A DNA stretch of 50,778 bases from Thiocapsa sp. KS1 (GCF_001499735.1 NZ_LN848257.1:1991517-2042294); one strand, 5' to 3'; numbered from the stretch's first letter, positions 18,346 to 29,149 are shown. A program made the numbers and translations. The notes: a model not told the origin generated them from the letters alone.

Positions 18346-18648
18346 GTGCTGTACGCCATCATCACCGTCGATCACGACAAGAGCCTCGCGGCACGCTCGA
18401 GCGCGCGGCCGGCCCATCTCGCACGCCTGGAGGCGTTGCAGAACGAGGGCCGACTGGTCCTCGCAGGTCCTCACCCGGCGATCGACAGCCCGGATCCCGG
18501 CGCGGCCGGCTTTTCCGGGTCGCTCATCGTCGCTGAATTCCCGAATCTGTCCGCGGCCGAGCAATGGGCGGCCGCGGATCCGTACATCGAGGCCGGTGTC
18601 TACCGAGATGTCCAGGTCAAGCCCTTCAAGCGGGTGTTTCCGACCTGA
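18346..18648 (+). CDS. YciI-like protein
   Basis: A 100-residue YCII-domain protein (ferredoxin-like fold). It has the family features of an N-terminal LYAIITVDH strand, ARPAHLARL with the conserved His, [10 protein letters not shown], and a C-terminal [18 protein letters not shown]. YciI proteins are proposed to have a His-Asp catalytic pair, but no substrate is established here. The GTG start lies 1 nt after the yciB stop, so the two are co-transcribed; yciB and yciI are near each other in other proteobacteria too. Confidence 0.9.
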   Translation: MLYAIITVDHDKSLAARSSARPAHLARLEALQNEGRLVLAGPHPAIDSPDPGAAGFSGSLIVAEFPNLSAAEQWAAADPYIEAGVYRDVQVKPFKRVFPT

Positions 18649-18767
18649 GATCCGAATCCGGACGTCGGTCAAGACCGGCCGGCCACGCCTCGTTGCCGGC
18701 CTTCGATCCCCATTGCACTCATCGGCATCGACGATGCCACTGCATCCCACACACGGACATCATCACC

Positions 18768-19640
18768 ATGAGAACGACTCGCTTTCCCTTCTTCCTCTGT
18801 GCCCTGTTGGCCGCAGGGACCGTCGTCGCCGAGGATGCCAAGGAGCCCGAGGCCGCCGAGGTCGTCATCGCAACCGTCAACGGAACCCCCTACGGGCTGG
18901 ATCTTTTTCGGTTGTTCTATCTCGAGCGGTTGCAGCAAAACCAAGGAGAGAACTCCCCGGCGCTCCAGGAGCAAGCCTTCAACGAGTTCATGAGTATGGT
19001 GGTCGCCTCTCAGGAAGCCGCGCGGCGTAAGCTCGAGCAGGACCCGGACGTGGGCGTCGCCCTCGAGCTGCAGCGCATGAAGATCCTCTCCAACGCCGCC
19101 TTGGCGTCGATGGCCGAAGAGATCACACCGACCGAGGACGATCTGAAGAAGGCCTACGAGGAGGTCAAGGAGAACGCCAGCCGGACCGAATACAAGGCAC
19201 GCCACATCCTCGTCAAGGACGAGGAAGAGGCGAAAAAGATGATCGAGGAGCTCGAAGGCGGTGCCGATTTCGGCGACCTGGCGCGCGAGCACTCGCTCGG
19301 ACCGACCGGAAAGAACGGCGGGGAGCTCGAGTGGTTCGATGCCAGCCAGATGGTCGCACCCTTCTCGGAGGCCGTCGCCGCGATGGAAGTCGGCAGCTTC
19401 ACGAAGACACCTGTGCAGACCCAGTTCGGATGGCATGTGATCGAGCTGCAGGACTCCCGCAAGGCCGAGCCTCCGACCTTCGAGGACGCCAAGCCGCAGC
19501 TCGTCGCCCTGCTCAAGCGTCAGAAGCTCTCCGAGAAGCTGATCGAGATGCGCGACGGCGCCATGGTCGAGCTCAACGAGGAGGTCGTGAAGCTCAAGCC
19601 GACCGGCGACGCTCCGGCCGACGCGCCCAAGGGGGACTAA
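18768..19640 (+). CDS. Periplasmic peptidyl-prolyl cis-trans isomerase, parvulin type
   Basis: A 290-residue exported foldase. Signal peptide (residues 1-21, cleavage near VVAEDA), N-terminal helical SurA/PpiD-like region (about 30-130), then a parvulin rotamase domain (about 142-232) with ARHILVKDEEEA, FGDLAREHSLGPTGKNGGELEWF and FGWHVIEL. The C-terminus is charged. Likely assists folding of envelope proteins. Third gene of yciB-yciI-ppi. The TAA stop (19638-19640) is nucleotides 2-4 of repeat E4. Confidence 0.93.
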   Translation: MRTTRFPFFLCALLAAGTVVAEDAKEPEAAEVVIATVNGTPYGLDLFRLFYLERLQQNQGENSPALQEQAFNEFMSMVVASQEAARRKLEQDPDVGVALELQRMKILSNAALASMAEEITPTEDDLKKAYEEVKENASRTEYKARHILVKDEEEAKKMIEELEGGADFGDLAREHSLGPTGKNGGELEWFDASQMVAPFSEAVAAMEVGSFTKTPVQTQFGWHVIELQDSRKAEPPTFEDAKPQLVALLKRQKLSEKLIEMRDGAMVELNEEVVKLKPTGDAPADAPKGD

Positions 19641-19722
19641 ACCGCCTCCGCAGTGCTATGCCTTGTGCGAGGCAAGCCCAGCCTTGCCTCGCACAACGGC
19701 GACGAGGAGCAACGCGGTTTAG
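19637..19722. repeat. 86-bp inverted-repeat element, copy E4
   Basis: Arms CTAAACCGCCTC (19637-19648) and AACGCGGTTTAG (19711-19722), 10 of 12 complementary; the outermost C/G pair replaces the T/A of other copies. The core holds a perfect 14-bp hairpin, TTGTGCGAGGCAAG / CTTGCCTCGCACAA, with a 6-nt loop (19663-19696). It supplies the stop codon of the isomerase gene and would act as a strong 3'-end structure. Confidence 0.85.
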
Positions 19723-19946
19723 GATATACCGAGCGCACCTGAGTTTTCGCCGCTTTGCACGCCCCCGCACGCAACCTTGCGCAATTGGCCTTTCCCGACA
19801 TCGTTACATCCGGAACCTTCCCGCCGCCGGAACGCACGGCCGTTTGCTTGATGCAACTCGGATCACGACTCGCCGCACTCGCCGGCATTGCATTCCCGGA
19901 CTTTTGCATTAGAATTTGCTTATATGATGAATGACGGAGAGATCTT

Positions 19947-20168
19947 ATGATCTCCTGCACCACGCTCCGCTCGACCGTTGTCTTGTCCGCCGGATTGCTC
20001 CTGTCCGGAGTCCTGCTACTCCTCGTCGCGGAGTCCGCGGGCCTGCCCGTGCCGACCGCTCATCTCGCCCTCCTCGCGGTACTCGGCGGCGCCGTGGCGC
20101 TTGGCTTCGGCTTTGCGCTCGCAGTCTCGCCTTGGTCACGGCACTATTTCGACAACTGCGAGCATTGA
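19947..20168 (+). CDS. Small two-helix membrane protein, unknown
   Basis: Not recognised. A 73-residue frame encoding two hydrophobic segments (about residues 10-30 and 38-60) and a polar C-terminal WSRHYFDNCEH. Support: GGAGA at a suitable distance before the ATG, an AT-rich patch upstream (TTATATGATGA around 19919-19930) and membrane-protein composition. It converges with the cytochrome genes. The 224 bp before it, after repeat E4, hold nothing else I can identify. Confidence 0.5.
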   Translation: MISCTTLRSTVVLSAGLLLSGVLLLLVAESAGLPVPTAHLALLAVLGGAVALGFGFALAVSPWSRHYFDNCEH

Positions 20169-20186
20169 CCGAGCGTTTTCGCGGAC

Positions 20187-20816
20187 TCAGTGCGCACTCA
20201 TCAGCCGCTCGGCCGTTCCCGGCTCCAGCCCGAATTCCTCTTCGACCATCCGATTCCAGGCCTCGCGCTTGAAGGTGCTCTCGTCGGGCACCTTGCGATG
20301 CACCAGATTGTAGTGGCAGTCGATGCAGGACTTACCGTCCGTCTCCTCGCGATGGATCGCCGCGGTGTCGGCACGTTTGCCCTGAATCGCCTCCAGCGTG
20401 TGACAGCGCATGCAGGTGGCCGAGTCGCGCGCTTTAAACCATTTGCGCGCTGCGAAGGCGGCCTCGGGCAGGTGTAGGGCATTGATCACGGGATCGTCGT
20501 AATCCGGTCCGAAGAGCTGCTTGAAGAGGTCCTTCGATCCGACTGCATGGTCCCACGTCGCCGCGAAGACACCTTCGGAGACGTGACAGTCGCCGCAGGA
20601 TGCGCGCACCCCGGATGCGGAATCGTAATGGACCGTTTGCCGATAGGTTTCATCGGCATAGGTCATCGAATGGCAGGTCGTACAGAAGGCGTTGCTGCTG
20701 GTGTAGTGGTCGAACTCGATTAGAAAGGCCATAAAGAGCACCCCGCCGACGCCGCCGACCACGAGCGCGATCAAGACATGGCGGGTGATGAACAAAGGTG
20801 CACGCAGCCGGCCCAT
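20187..20816 (-). CDS. NapC/NirT-type tetrahaem cytochrome c (quinol dehydrogenase)
   Basis: A 209-residue membrane-anchored cytochrome: one N-terminal transmembrane helix (about residues 13-33) and a periplasmic domain with four CxxCH haem sites (Cys pairs starting at 45, 74, 135 and 164). This is the NapC/NrfH/CycB family, which takes electrons from quinol and passes them to a periplasmic partner. The start ATG overlaps the upstream octahaem gene stop by 1 nt (TGATG), so the pair is translationally coupled and this cytochrome is almost certainly the redox partner of that protein. Confidence 0.92.
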   Translation of the reverse strand: MGRLRAPLFITRHVLIALVVGGVGGVLFMAFLIEFDHYTSSNAFCTTCHSMTYADETYRQTVHYDSASGVRASCGDCHVSEGVFAATWDHAVGSKDLFKQLFGPDYDDPVINALHLPEAAFAARKWFKARDSATCMRCHTLEAIQGKRADTAAIHREETDGKSCIDCHYNLVHRKVPDESTFKREAWNRMVEEEFGLEPGTAERLMSAH

Positions 20817-22270
20817 CACTCGGCCTCCTGCGGTGCGAAGCCGAGGATGGAGCTCATCTGGTCGGGCTGATCCAGCCACGCATGCTGTCCGTTTGCACGC
20901 AGCACGGCCTCGACCAGCTCGTCCGCATGCTCGCCGGCCGCCGCGCGTGCCTCCGGGAGAAAGCGCGCATAGAAATTGCGGCCGACCAGATACATGCCCT
21001 CCCACCAGGCATGATTCGGACTCATCATCGAAGCGCCGTGACGACCGCGCGCTCCTTCGTCGTGCCACAGCTCCCAGTAGGTAAACTCGATCGGCTCGTC
21101 GAACGCGGTCGGGGTGAGGAGACCCCGTTCATAGAGTCCGGCCATGATCGTCCGAGCCGGCTCGCCGAATTTGGTGTTGTAGAGCTCGACGACCGCGTCG
21201 AACTGGCGCATGAAGCCCTCGGTGAAGCCCTTGCCGTGACACTCGACACAGACCAGGGACATGGCTTGACGGCGCCGCTCGGGTGTCGCGACCGCCTTGA
21301 CGATCCCGATCGTGCCGTCGGCACGCGCCATCTCGGTCCCGCGGCGCGGCGCGGGCTGGTCCGAGGACAGCTCCATCTTGCGACCATCCTCGAAAATGAC
21401 GAGGAGCTGACGCTTGGAAACCGGCGTGTTGAGGCTCCAGACGTTGCGCAGACCGACATCATGGGTCGAAGGCAGCTTGCCGGCGGCACCCATATGGCAG
21501 GTCACGCAGGTCGGCGCGGCCGTGTAGTCGCGTCCCGCAACCCACTCGGCGGCATCCAGATTCATCTCGTCGCGATGGGCCACATAAATCATCCCGTGCT
21601 TGGATGCCTCGAAGATCTCCTTGTCCGGCGAGTCGGGTCCGGAGTGGCAACGTACGCATGCCTCGGGCTCGCGCGCCTGAGCTTTCGAGAAACGATGCCG
21701 GCCGTGACAGGATGAGCATGACCCCTTGGATCCGTCCGGATTGATCCGCCCGATGCCCGAGTTGGGCCAGGTCGCGGGATCCAGGGTGCCGTCGCCGCGC
21801 ACCTTCACCCGCGAGCCGTGGCACTGATCGCAGGAGGCCGCCTGCATGGCGGTGCCGCCGACGTTGTGCGCCAGTGCGGGCAGGCGGTCCTCGATGATGG
21901 AGTAGGCCTCGGCGTGGACCGAGCCTTGCTGCTCTTCGAATTCCTTCGTGTGACAGCGCCCGCAGTCCTTCGGCGAGACGATGGTCGCGATGACCTGCCC
22001 CTCGTGCTCGATGGCGTCCACTTCGGCACGCTCGGCCCGATGGCAATCCATGCAGTTCACACCCGCAGCCGCATGGGCGCTGTCCTGCCACTGCTGCGCG
22101 AGACCGCTCGATGCCTTGGTGTGGCAACTGACGCAGGCGCTGCCCGCTTCGTGACCCCAGTTGCTCGGATCGAGCTTGACCTTGTCGGCGACGGCCGGCA
22201 CCGCGATCGACAGGGATAAAGCGCAAAGAATAACGAACCTTAATCGGGTCGAGACTGGAATTGCACACAT
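20816..22270 (-). CDS. Octahaem cytochrome c, hydroxylamine oxidoreductase (HAO) family
   Basis: A 484-residue exported protein with a signal peptide (residues 1-28) and exactly eight CxxCH haem motifs (first Cys at 46, 73, 103, 147, 185, 205, 255 and 341), the haem number of HAO and its reductive relatives. The C-terminal part includes FTYWELWHDEGARGRHGASMM. Paired with a NapC-type gene, it resembles the haoA-haoC pairs of nitrate/nitrite-using epsilonproteobacteria, thought to work reductively on nitrite or hydroxylamine. Whether it has the Tyr-haem cross-link of oxidative HAO needs an alignment. AGAGGT precedes the ATG. Confidence 0.85.
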   Translation of the reverse strand: MCAIPVSTRLRFVILCALSLSIAVPAVADKVKLDPSNWGHEAGSACVSCHTKASSGLAQQWQDSAHAAAGVNCMDCHRAERAEVDAIEHEGQVIATIVSPKDCGRCHTKEFEEQQGSVHAEAYSIIEDRLPALAHNVGGTAMQAASCDQCHGSRVKVRGDGTLDPATWPNSGIGRINPDGSKGSCSSCHGRHRFSKAQAREPEACVRCHSGPDSPDKEIFEASKHGMIYVAHRDEMNLDAAEWVAGRDYTAAPTCVTCHMGAAGKLPSTHDVGLRNVWSLNTPVSKRQLLVIFEDGRKMELSSDQPAPRRGTEMARADGTIGIVKAVATPERRRQAMSLVCVECHGKGFTEGFMRQFDAVVELYNTKFGEPARTIMAGLYERGLLTPTAFDEPIEFTYWELWHDEGARGRHGASMMSPNHAWWEGMYLVGRNFYARFLPEARAAAGEHADELVEAVLRANGQHAWLDQPDQMSSILGFAPQEAE

Positions 22271-22569
22271 CTGAACGACCTCTGGAGCCTGCTTGAAAGA
22301 GGGACGCAGCCGATTATAGGGCGGCCGGGCCGAGCAATCTAATTCGGCACCCATCGATATTCTTTAGCAAACCAACCCATCAGCAAGCGCATTACTATAT
22401 TCAACTTCTATTAAATACTATAGTTTTGGCGCAGATCGAGAGAGGAACGGCATTTCATTGACCATACGCACTTTTACCCATGGCATCGATGAAGAACAAT
22501 TCACGACGCTCGGATACGCATCCGTATCACAGCGTCCATACCACAAGAAAAAGGAAGGAGCGACACCCC
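22271..22569. promoter_or_regulatory. Divergent control region between the octahaem and c554-like genes
   Basis: 299 bp with a strongly AT-rich core at about 22335-22435 (contains CATTACTATATTCAAC and TTAAATACTATAG), the natural place for divergent promoters. I found no convincing FNR palindrome. No gene seen. Confidence 0.45.
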
Positions 22570-23880
22570 ATGCAACGCATACTCGCGGGACTCTCGATTA
22601 CGTTTGGTCTGGCACTCGGCCTCGGAGGTATCGCCGGTCCGGCGGTGGCCGAAGACACCTCCGAGCCGATCCACCTGATCTCTGCGGAGGTGTGCCAAAC
22701 CTGTCACGAGGAGATCTACCGGCAGTGGAAGGGCTCGATGCACGCCCAGAGCACCGCGCTTTCGGACCCGATCCACGGGACCTTCTACGAAATGGAAGTC
22801 GGCGACCCGAAGGCTGAGGGACAGATCCACAAGAAGTCCGGCACCTTCCCGGTGTGTCTGCAATGTCATGCACCGAACGCGGCCCGCGACAAGACCACCA
22901 AGCTCGATGCCCACGTCGCCTACAGCGAAGGGGTCAACTGCGTCGCCTGTCATACCCTTCAGAGCTACAAGGGTATCAAGGGCGAGGACGGCAAGATGCG
23001 CCTCGGGCTGAAGGCCTACGAGGTGTCGGACAAGCTCCAAGGTCCGGCGGCCTTCCCGCGCGGGGTGCAGCAGCTAGCCGCGGCCGGAGATGACCTGTTC
23101 GGCGGTGCCGTCGACGAGGCCGCGGGTTCGCAGAAGCCGAACCCGCATCTGGGCGAGCCGGTGGAGATGGACGGGATCGAGATCCCCGCACTGACCATGG
23201 AGGCCAGCCCCTTCCTGATGAAGAGCTCGGATGCCTGCATGGGCTGTCACGATCAGCGCAACAATGCTCAAGACGTCCCCTTGTGCGCGACCGGCAACGA
23301 GTTCATCGCCAGCGGCAGCAAGGTTGCCTGCCAATCCTGTCACATGCCGGTCTCCAATGGCCTGGTCGATCACGCCATGGGCGGCGGACACGACCACGGC
23401 ATGCTCAAGCGGGCCGTCGTATTCGACGTACGCAGTAAGCTCGACGGCGATGTGCTCAAGACGACCGTCATGATGCAGAACTCGCAACCCCATTCGATAC
23501 CGACCGGGGCGCCCTTCCGCAACATGTATCTAAAGCTCACCGCCTACAACGATCAGGGCGAGGTGGTCTGGCAGAACGCAGAGGGACATCCCTCCAAGGA
23601 CGATCCCAAAGGGTATTTCTTCTACGGGCTCGCGGACGATAAGGGCATGCCCGCACCGCCGCCCACCGCGACTCAGCTCGGAGACGACACACGACTCAAG
23701 CCCCATGAGACGCGCGAAATCCAGTACGACATCCCCGCACAAGGCGTCGTCTTGATCCGCGGCGAGCTTTACTACAGCCTCTTGTGGCCATCGCTCGTGG
23801 AGAAGTTCACGCAGCTGCCGAGCGAGCTGACCGCTCCGGTGCTGATGTCTGCGGTCGAGCGGAGCATCGTCGCACCCTAA
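22570..23880 (+). CDS. Exported multihaem cytochrome c, c554-like
   Basis: A 436-residue periplasmic protein with a signal peptide (residues 1-27, AVAED) and five CxxCH haem sites (Cys at 42, 96, 124, 223 and 254). The first, in SAEVCQTCHEEIYRQWKGSMHAQS (first part shown), is typical of the cytochrome c554 family, the electron partner of HAO in nitrifiers. The C-terminal third (about 270-436) has no haem site and looks beta-rich (SIPTGAPFRNMYLKL). A clear GGAAGGAG precedes the ATG at 22570. Divergent from the octahaem-NapC pair, which suggests co-regulation. The stop is nucleotides 2-4 of repeat E10. Confidence 0.88.
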   Translation: MQRILAGLSITFGLALGLGGIAGPAVAEDTSEPIHLISAEVCQTCHEEIYRQWKGSMHAQSTALSDPIHGTFYEMEVGDPKAEGQIHKKSGTFPVCLQCHAPNAARDKTTKLDAHVAYSEGVNCVACHTLQSYKGIKGEDGKMRLGLKAYEVSDKLQGPAAFPRGVQQLAAAGDDLFGGAVDEAAGSQKPNPHLGEPVEMDGIEIPALTMEASPFLMKSSDACMGCHDQRNNAQDVPLCATGNEFIASGSKVACQSCHMPVSNGLVDHAMGGGHDHGMLKRAVVFDVRSKLDGDVLKTTVMMQNSQPHSIPTGAPFRNMYLKLTAYNDQGEVVWQNAEGHPSKDDPKGYFFYGLADDKGMPAPPPTATQLGDDTRLKPHETREIQYDIPAQGVVLIRGELYYSLLWPSLVEKFTQLPSELTAPVLMSAVERSIVAP

Positions 23881-23962
23881 AGCGCATCAGACGAGAAAGG
23901 CGTGGTTTCAAGGCGCGGAGGTCCGCGCCGCGAGCCACGCCCTCGGTGGAGACGAGGCTGTA
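23877..23962. repeat. Degenerate 86-bp element, copy E10
   Basis: Left end CTAAAGCGCATC matches the family at 10 of 12 positions and includes the c554-like stop as nucleotides 2-4. The right end GACGAGGCTGTA at 23951-23962 is weak (8 of 12 to the consensus) but falls at the family spacing. The core has nested stems GGCGTGG / CCACGCC enclosing GGCGCGG / CCGCGCC, so it is also a plausible terminator for the cytochrome gene. Confidence 0.5.
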
Positions 23963-24050
23963 CTCCGGAATCTAAACCGTGTCCAAAGCGAGATGCTCAT
24001 TGTCGGGTGCGCTCGACATGCTGTGCATCCACGACCCTTAGCAACCGTTC

Positions 24051-24291
24051 AACCTAGATCCGGCAGTTGACCGTTTCGTGCTTCATGCACGGCTTTGACT
24101 GCCTTGAAGATCGCGGCCGTCCGAGGGCTCACCCGCCGGGTGATGGCCGCTAAGACCCCTGGAGCACGCCCCGCGCGGCGCCCGACTGCGTTGCAACGCG
24201 TTGGCGTAGAACCACTACGCCGCCTCGTTGCGCCTTGCCGGACACCGCGCGGGACACACTCCAGGGGCCGTTCAACTGCCGGATCTAGGTT
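24051..24291. mobile_element. 241-bp MITE-like element with 20-bp terminal inverted repeats
   Basis: AACCTAGATCCGGCAGTTGA (24051-24070) is repeated in perfect inverted form at 24272-24291. The right half is a long imperfect palindrome: arms 24156-24209 and 24215-24267 around the loop AACCA, beginning CCCCTGGAG and ending CTCCAGGGG. Several arm differences are of the kind that still pair as G-U in minus-strand RNA. No intact transposase is encoded; it looks like a non-autonomous element unrelated in sequence to the 86-88 bp family. Confidence 0.7.
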
Positions 24292-24314
24292 CAACAACAA
24301 GTGATCCATCTTAG

Positions 24315-24352
24315 CCCCTCTCCCCTCGCGGGAGAGGGCTTGGGGAGAGGGG
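24315..24352. repeat. REP-like palindrome (CCCCTCTCCCC ... GGGGAGAGGGG)
   Basis: CCCCTCTCCCC (24315-24325) can pair with GGGGAGAGGGG (24342-24352), or its CCCTCTCCC can pair with the nearer GGGAGAGGG. This purine/pyrimidine palindrome with a CTCGCGGGAG centre is a widespread intergenic repeat in proteobacteria. No gene is nearby on either strand. Confidence 0.7.
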
Positions 24353-24434
24353 GAGAATGAACCGGAATGGCTAAGTTGTTTCTGAACCGTTACTTCGCGG
24401 GGACGCGGTTTAATATGCTATATTTTTTAATGGT

Positions 24435-24521
24435 TTAAACAGAACCGGATCCAACGCTCGTCAAGTCTGCCGAGGCCGCCCCCATCCAAAAACCTCGCAT
24501 GCCGCGCAGGGCGCGATTTAA
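24435..24521. repeat. 87-bp inverted-repeat element, copy E5 (degenerate left arm)
   Basis: Left TTAAACAGAACC (24435-24446) and right GGCGCGATTTAA (24510-24521) match the family at 8 and 10 of 12 positions and lie at the exact family spacing. Read on minus, the right end gives the TAA stop of the carbonic-anhydrase-like gene (24520-24518) as nucleotides 2-4. A 21-nt AT-rich linker separates it from the right end of E12. Confidence 0.65.
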
Positions 24522-25330
24522 TAGCGGAAGAGCGAGAAGACCGGACGGCCATTCAGGGGTTGGATCGGACGCGCGTTCGGGCCGGTGGCCTCTGCGATGC
24601 GCCGGATCTGCTCCGCGCTCACCTCGAGCGGCTCGCGAAAGACGAACCAGAGCACGGGCTCGGTACATGGCGGCGTGACGAGCGAGCCGGTGTATCTGTA
24701 ATAGCTCCGATCGATCGGCAGCAGAAAAAGCGGGTTGATCCCCACCTGACGTTGCCGCACCCGTTCGCCGGGCTGTGTCGGAAGATATTCCAGGATGCGG
24801 TCGAGAATCCGATTCTCGCGCTCGCCCGCTTTGAGCGGCACGGCGACGATGACATCCCCCCCTTGCGCATCGCGATGCAGCATGTGGATCTCGGCTTCCG
24901 CGGCAACACCCTGGAAACCATGCAGACCGGGGACATGGAAGCTGAACTCCGTCAGATCGTACGCCTGACCTCGGACCACCAACGCGCTGCCGGGCGGAGA
25001 GATCAGACGAACGCCTCGGCCCGTGTTCTCGGCCTCGAGCAGTTGCGATCGATAGCGAAACAGCAGGGGCGTGTAGGTCACCCGCTGGGTCTCGGCAATG
25101 TCGATCGGCGACTGGAGCTCGCCCCGGGCGCAGGGCTCGTAAGCCCCGCCGAGATCACCCCATCGGTCCGGCCCGGCAACCCCGGAATAGGACCAGTCGG
25201 GCTCACGAGTGTTTGCCGGATCGCGCGCGACAGCATCCAAGCACACGCCGGCCGCGACCAGCAAAACCGCCGACTGCACCAAGGGTCGCCGTCGGGCAAC
25301 GCTGCGGAGTTCCGGGAGGCCCCATGTCAT
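24518..25330 (-). CDS. Alpha-carbonic-anhydrase-like protein with altered active site
   Basis: A 270-residue exported protein (signal-like segment about 18-36) with clear alpha-CA sequences: WSYSG, NQSPIDI-like ELQSPIDI (71-78), LTEFSFHVPG (126-135), EIHMLH (147-152) and GSLVTPPCTE (215-224). Alignment to classical enzymes gives zinc ligands Ser130 (His94), H132 (His96) and H149 (His119), and Val218 in place of gatekeeper Thr199. C67 and C222 fit the conserved disulfide. With one ligand lost, CO2 hydration is doubtful; it may be a CARP-like binding protein or use another ligand. GGAGTG precedes the ATG. Four nt after the small upstream gene. Confidence 0.88.
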   Translation of the reverse strand: MTWGLPELRSVARRRPLVQSAVLLVAAGVCLDAVARDPANTREPDWSYSGVAGPDRWGDLGGAYEPCARGELQSPIDIAETQRVTYTPLLFRYRSQLLEAENTGRGVRLISPPGSALVVRGQAYDLTEFSFHVPGLHGFQGVAAEAEIHMLHRDAQGGDVIVAVPLKAGERENRILDRILEYLPTQPGERVRQRQVGINPLFLLPIDRSYYRYTGSLVTPPCTEPVLWFVFREPLEVSAEQIRRIAEATGPNARPIQPLNGRPVFSLFRY

Positions 25331-25334
25331 CGGA

Positions 25335-25607
25335 TCACTCCTTCCGCGTCTTGATGCCGGCAATCGGCACGACCCGAGTATTCGGGGGCTCGTCGACATA
25401 GTAGGGGCGCTCGCCGCCGCGACCCTGCGTGTCCGCCAACTCCTTCTCGCGGGCGGCAATCAACGCGAAACACTGACGCACGTCCTCGATCGTCGGCTCG
25501 GACAGCGGGTGGCGCATCCCCGGCGGAGGGGTAACGTCCCTGATGATCGCCGAGAGGGTCTTGCGCATCGCGATCAGGATCTGTTGCTCTTTGCTCAGCT
25601 CATGCAT
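25335..25607 (-). CDS. Small conserved protein of unknown function
   Basis: A 90-residue soluble protein: helical N-terminus (ELSKEQQILIAMRKTLSAIIRD), a conserved-looking PPPGMRHPLSEPTIEDVR segment, then AAREKELADTQG and a C-terminal VVPIAGIK. It resembles short proteins that are sometimes labelled segregation and condensation protein A in gammaproteobacteria, but it lacks the length of true ScpA and I do not assign that function. It is 4 nt upstream of the carbonic-anhydrase-like gene, so the two probably form an operon. Confidence 0.75.
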   Translation of the reverse strand: MHELSKEQQILIAMRKTLSAIIRDVTPPPGMRHPLSEPTIEDVRQCFALIAAREKELADTQGRGGERPYYVDEPPNTRVVPIAGIKTRKE

Positions 25608-25966
25608 TGCGGGGGTCCGTTGAGTCTGGATGGTCGGATCGATCGCCGGGCGCAGGCGATCGCGGTCGGCCCCCAGTCCTCCTCGTTCGGACCGGGCGGT
25701 CGTCGGGAGTCGAGCCAGGCTCGACGATCGACAGGGCTGAGTGTGTTTTTATCGGTCTCCGGACCGAGCGCAAAGGCCCGGACCCGGTTGCAGCACCTGC
25801 CGCATGGGACCGCTCTGAACCGCGTACAGGAATGACATGGGTCGACCGGTGTGGCTCTCCATCGCATAAGAGCCATCGGTCTCCGCCGTCGACGCGGTTC
25901 AGGCAATCTCTCGTTGTTTGAGCCGTAAGGGTGTCGCGAAGCCCGGAGAATCGGGCGCTGCACCCC
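25608..25966. other. ligA 3' flank: palindrome, hairpin and repeat E6
   Basis: 359 bp without a supportable gene. Holds a near-perfect palindrome GTCGAGCC-a-GGCTCGAC (25709-25725), the E6 element, and a small stem GCCCG / CGGGC (25941-25956) just after the ligA stop that may help terminate ligA transcription. Confidence 0.45.
25815..25902. repeat. 88-bp inverted-repeat element, copy E6
   Basis: Arms CTGAACCGCGTA (25815-25826) and GACGCGGTTCAG (25891-25902), 11 of 12 complementary. Two outer positions differ from the TTAA type and both changes are matched in the opposite arm. Internal stem around GGCTCT / AGAGCC. Not adjacent to a gene end. Confidence 0.8.
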
Positions 25967-29013
<3,047 letters not shown>

Positions 29014-29149
29014 TCAAGCGTTGCTGTCGGTCTGACGTTCAGGACTGGGGGGAGTATATCAATGCGCGAGCGACCTGTATCCCCGATCCGGCGGGATCGA
29101 CACGCAACGGCGCCGACGATCCGAAGATAGACACCCGCAACGCGGACGC

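Larger units (their letters stand above)
23972..24413. repeat. Possible interrupted element E12
   Basis: A good left end, CTAAACCGTGTC (23972-23983), and a perfect right end, GACGCGGTTTAA (24402-24413), lie 442 bp apart instead of 86-88. The sequence between them contains the 241-bp inverted-repeat element and a REP-like hairpin, and AACCGTT occurs on both sides of this material (24043-24049 and 24385-24391). A family copy split by later insertions is the likely reading; removing one direct repeat leaves about 100 bp, not exactly 87. Confidence 0.4.

Noticed and set aside
25335-25607. Assignment of the 90-residue protein as ScpA
   Set aside because: True ScpA is about 250 residues with kleisin ends that bind Smc; none of that is visible.
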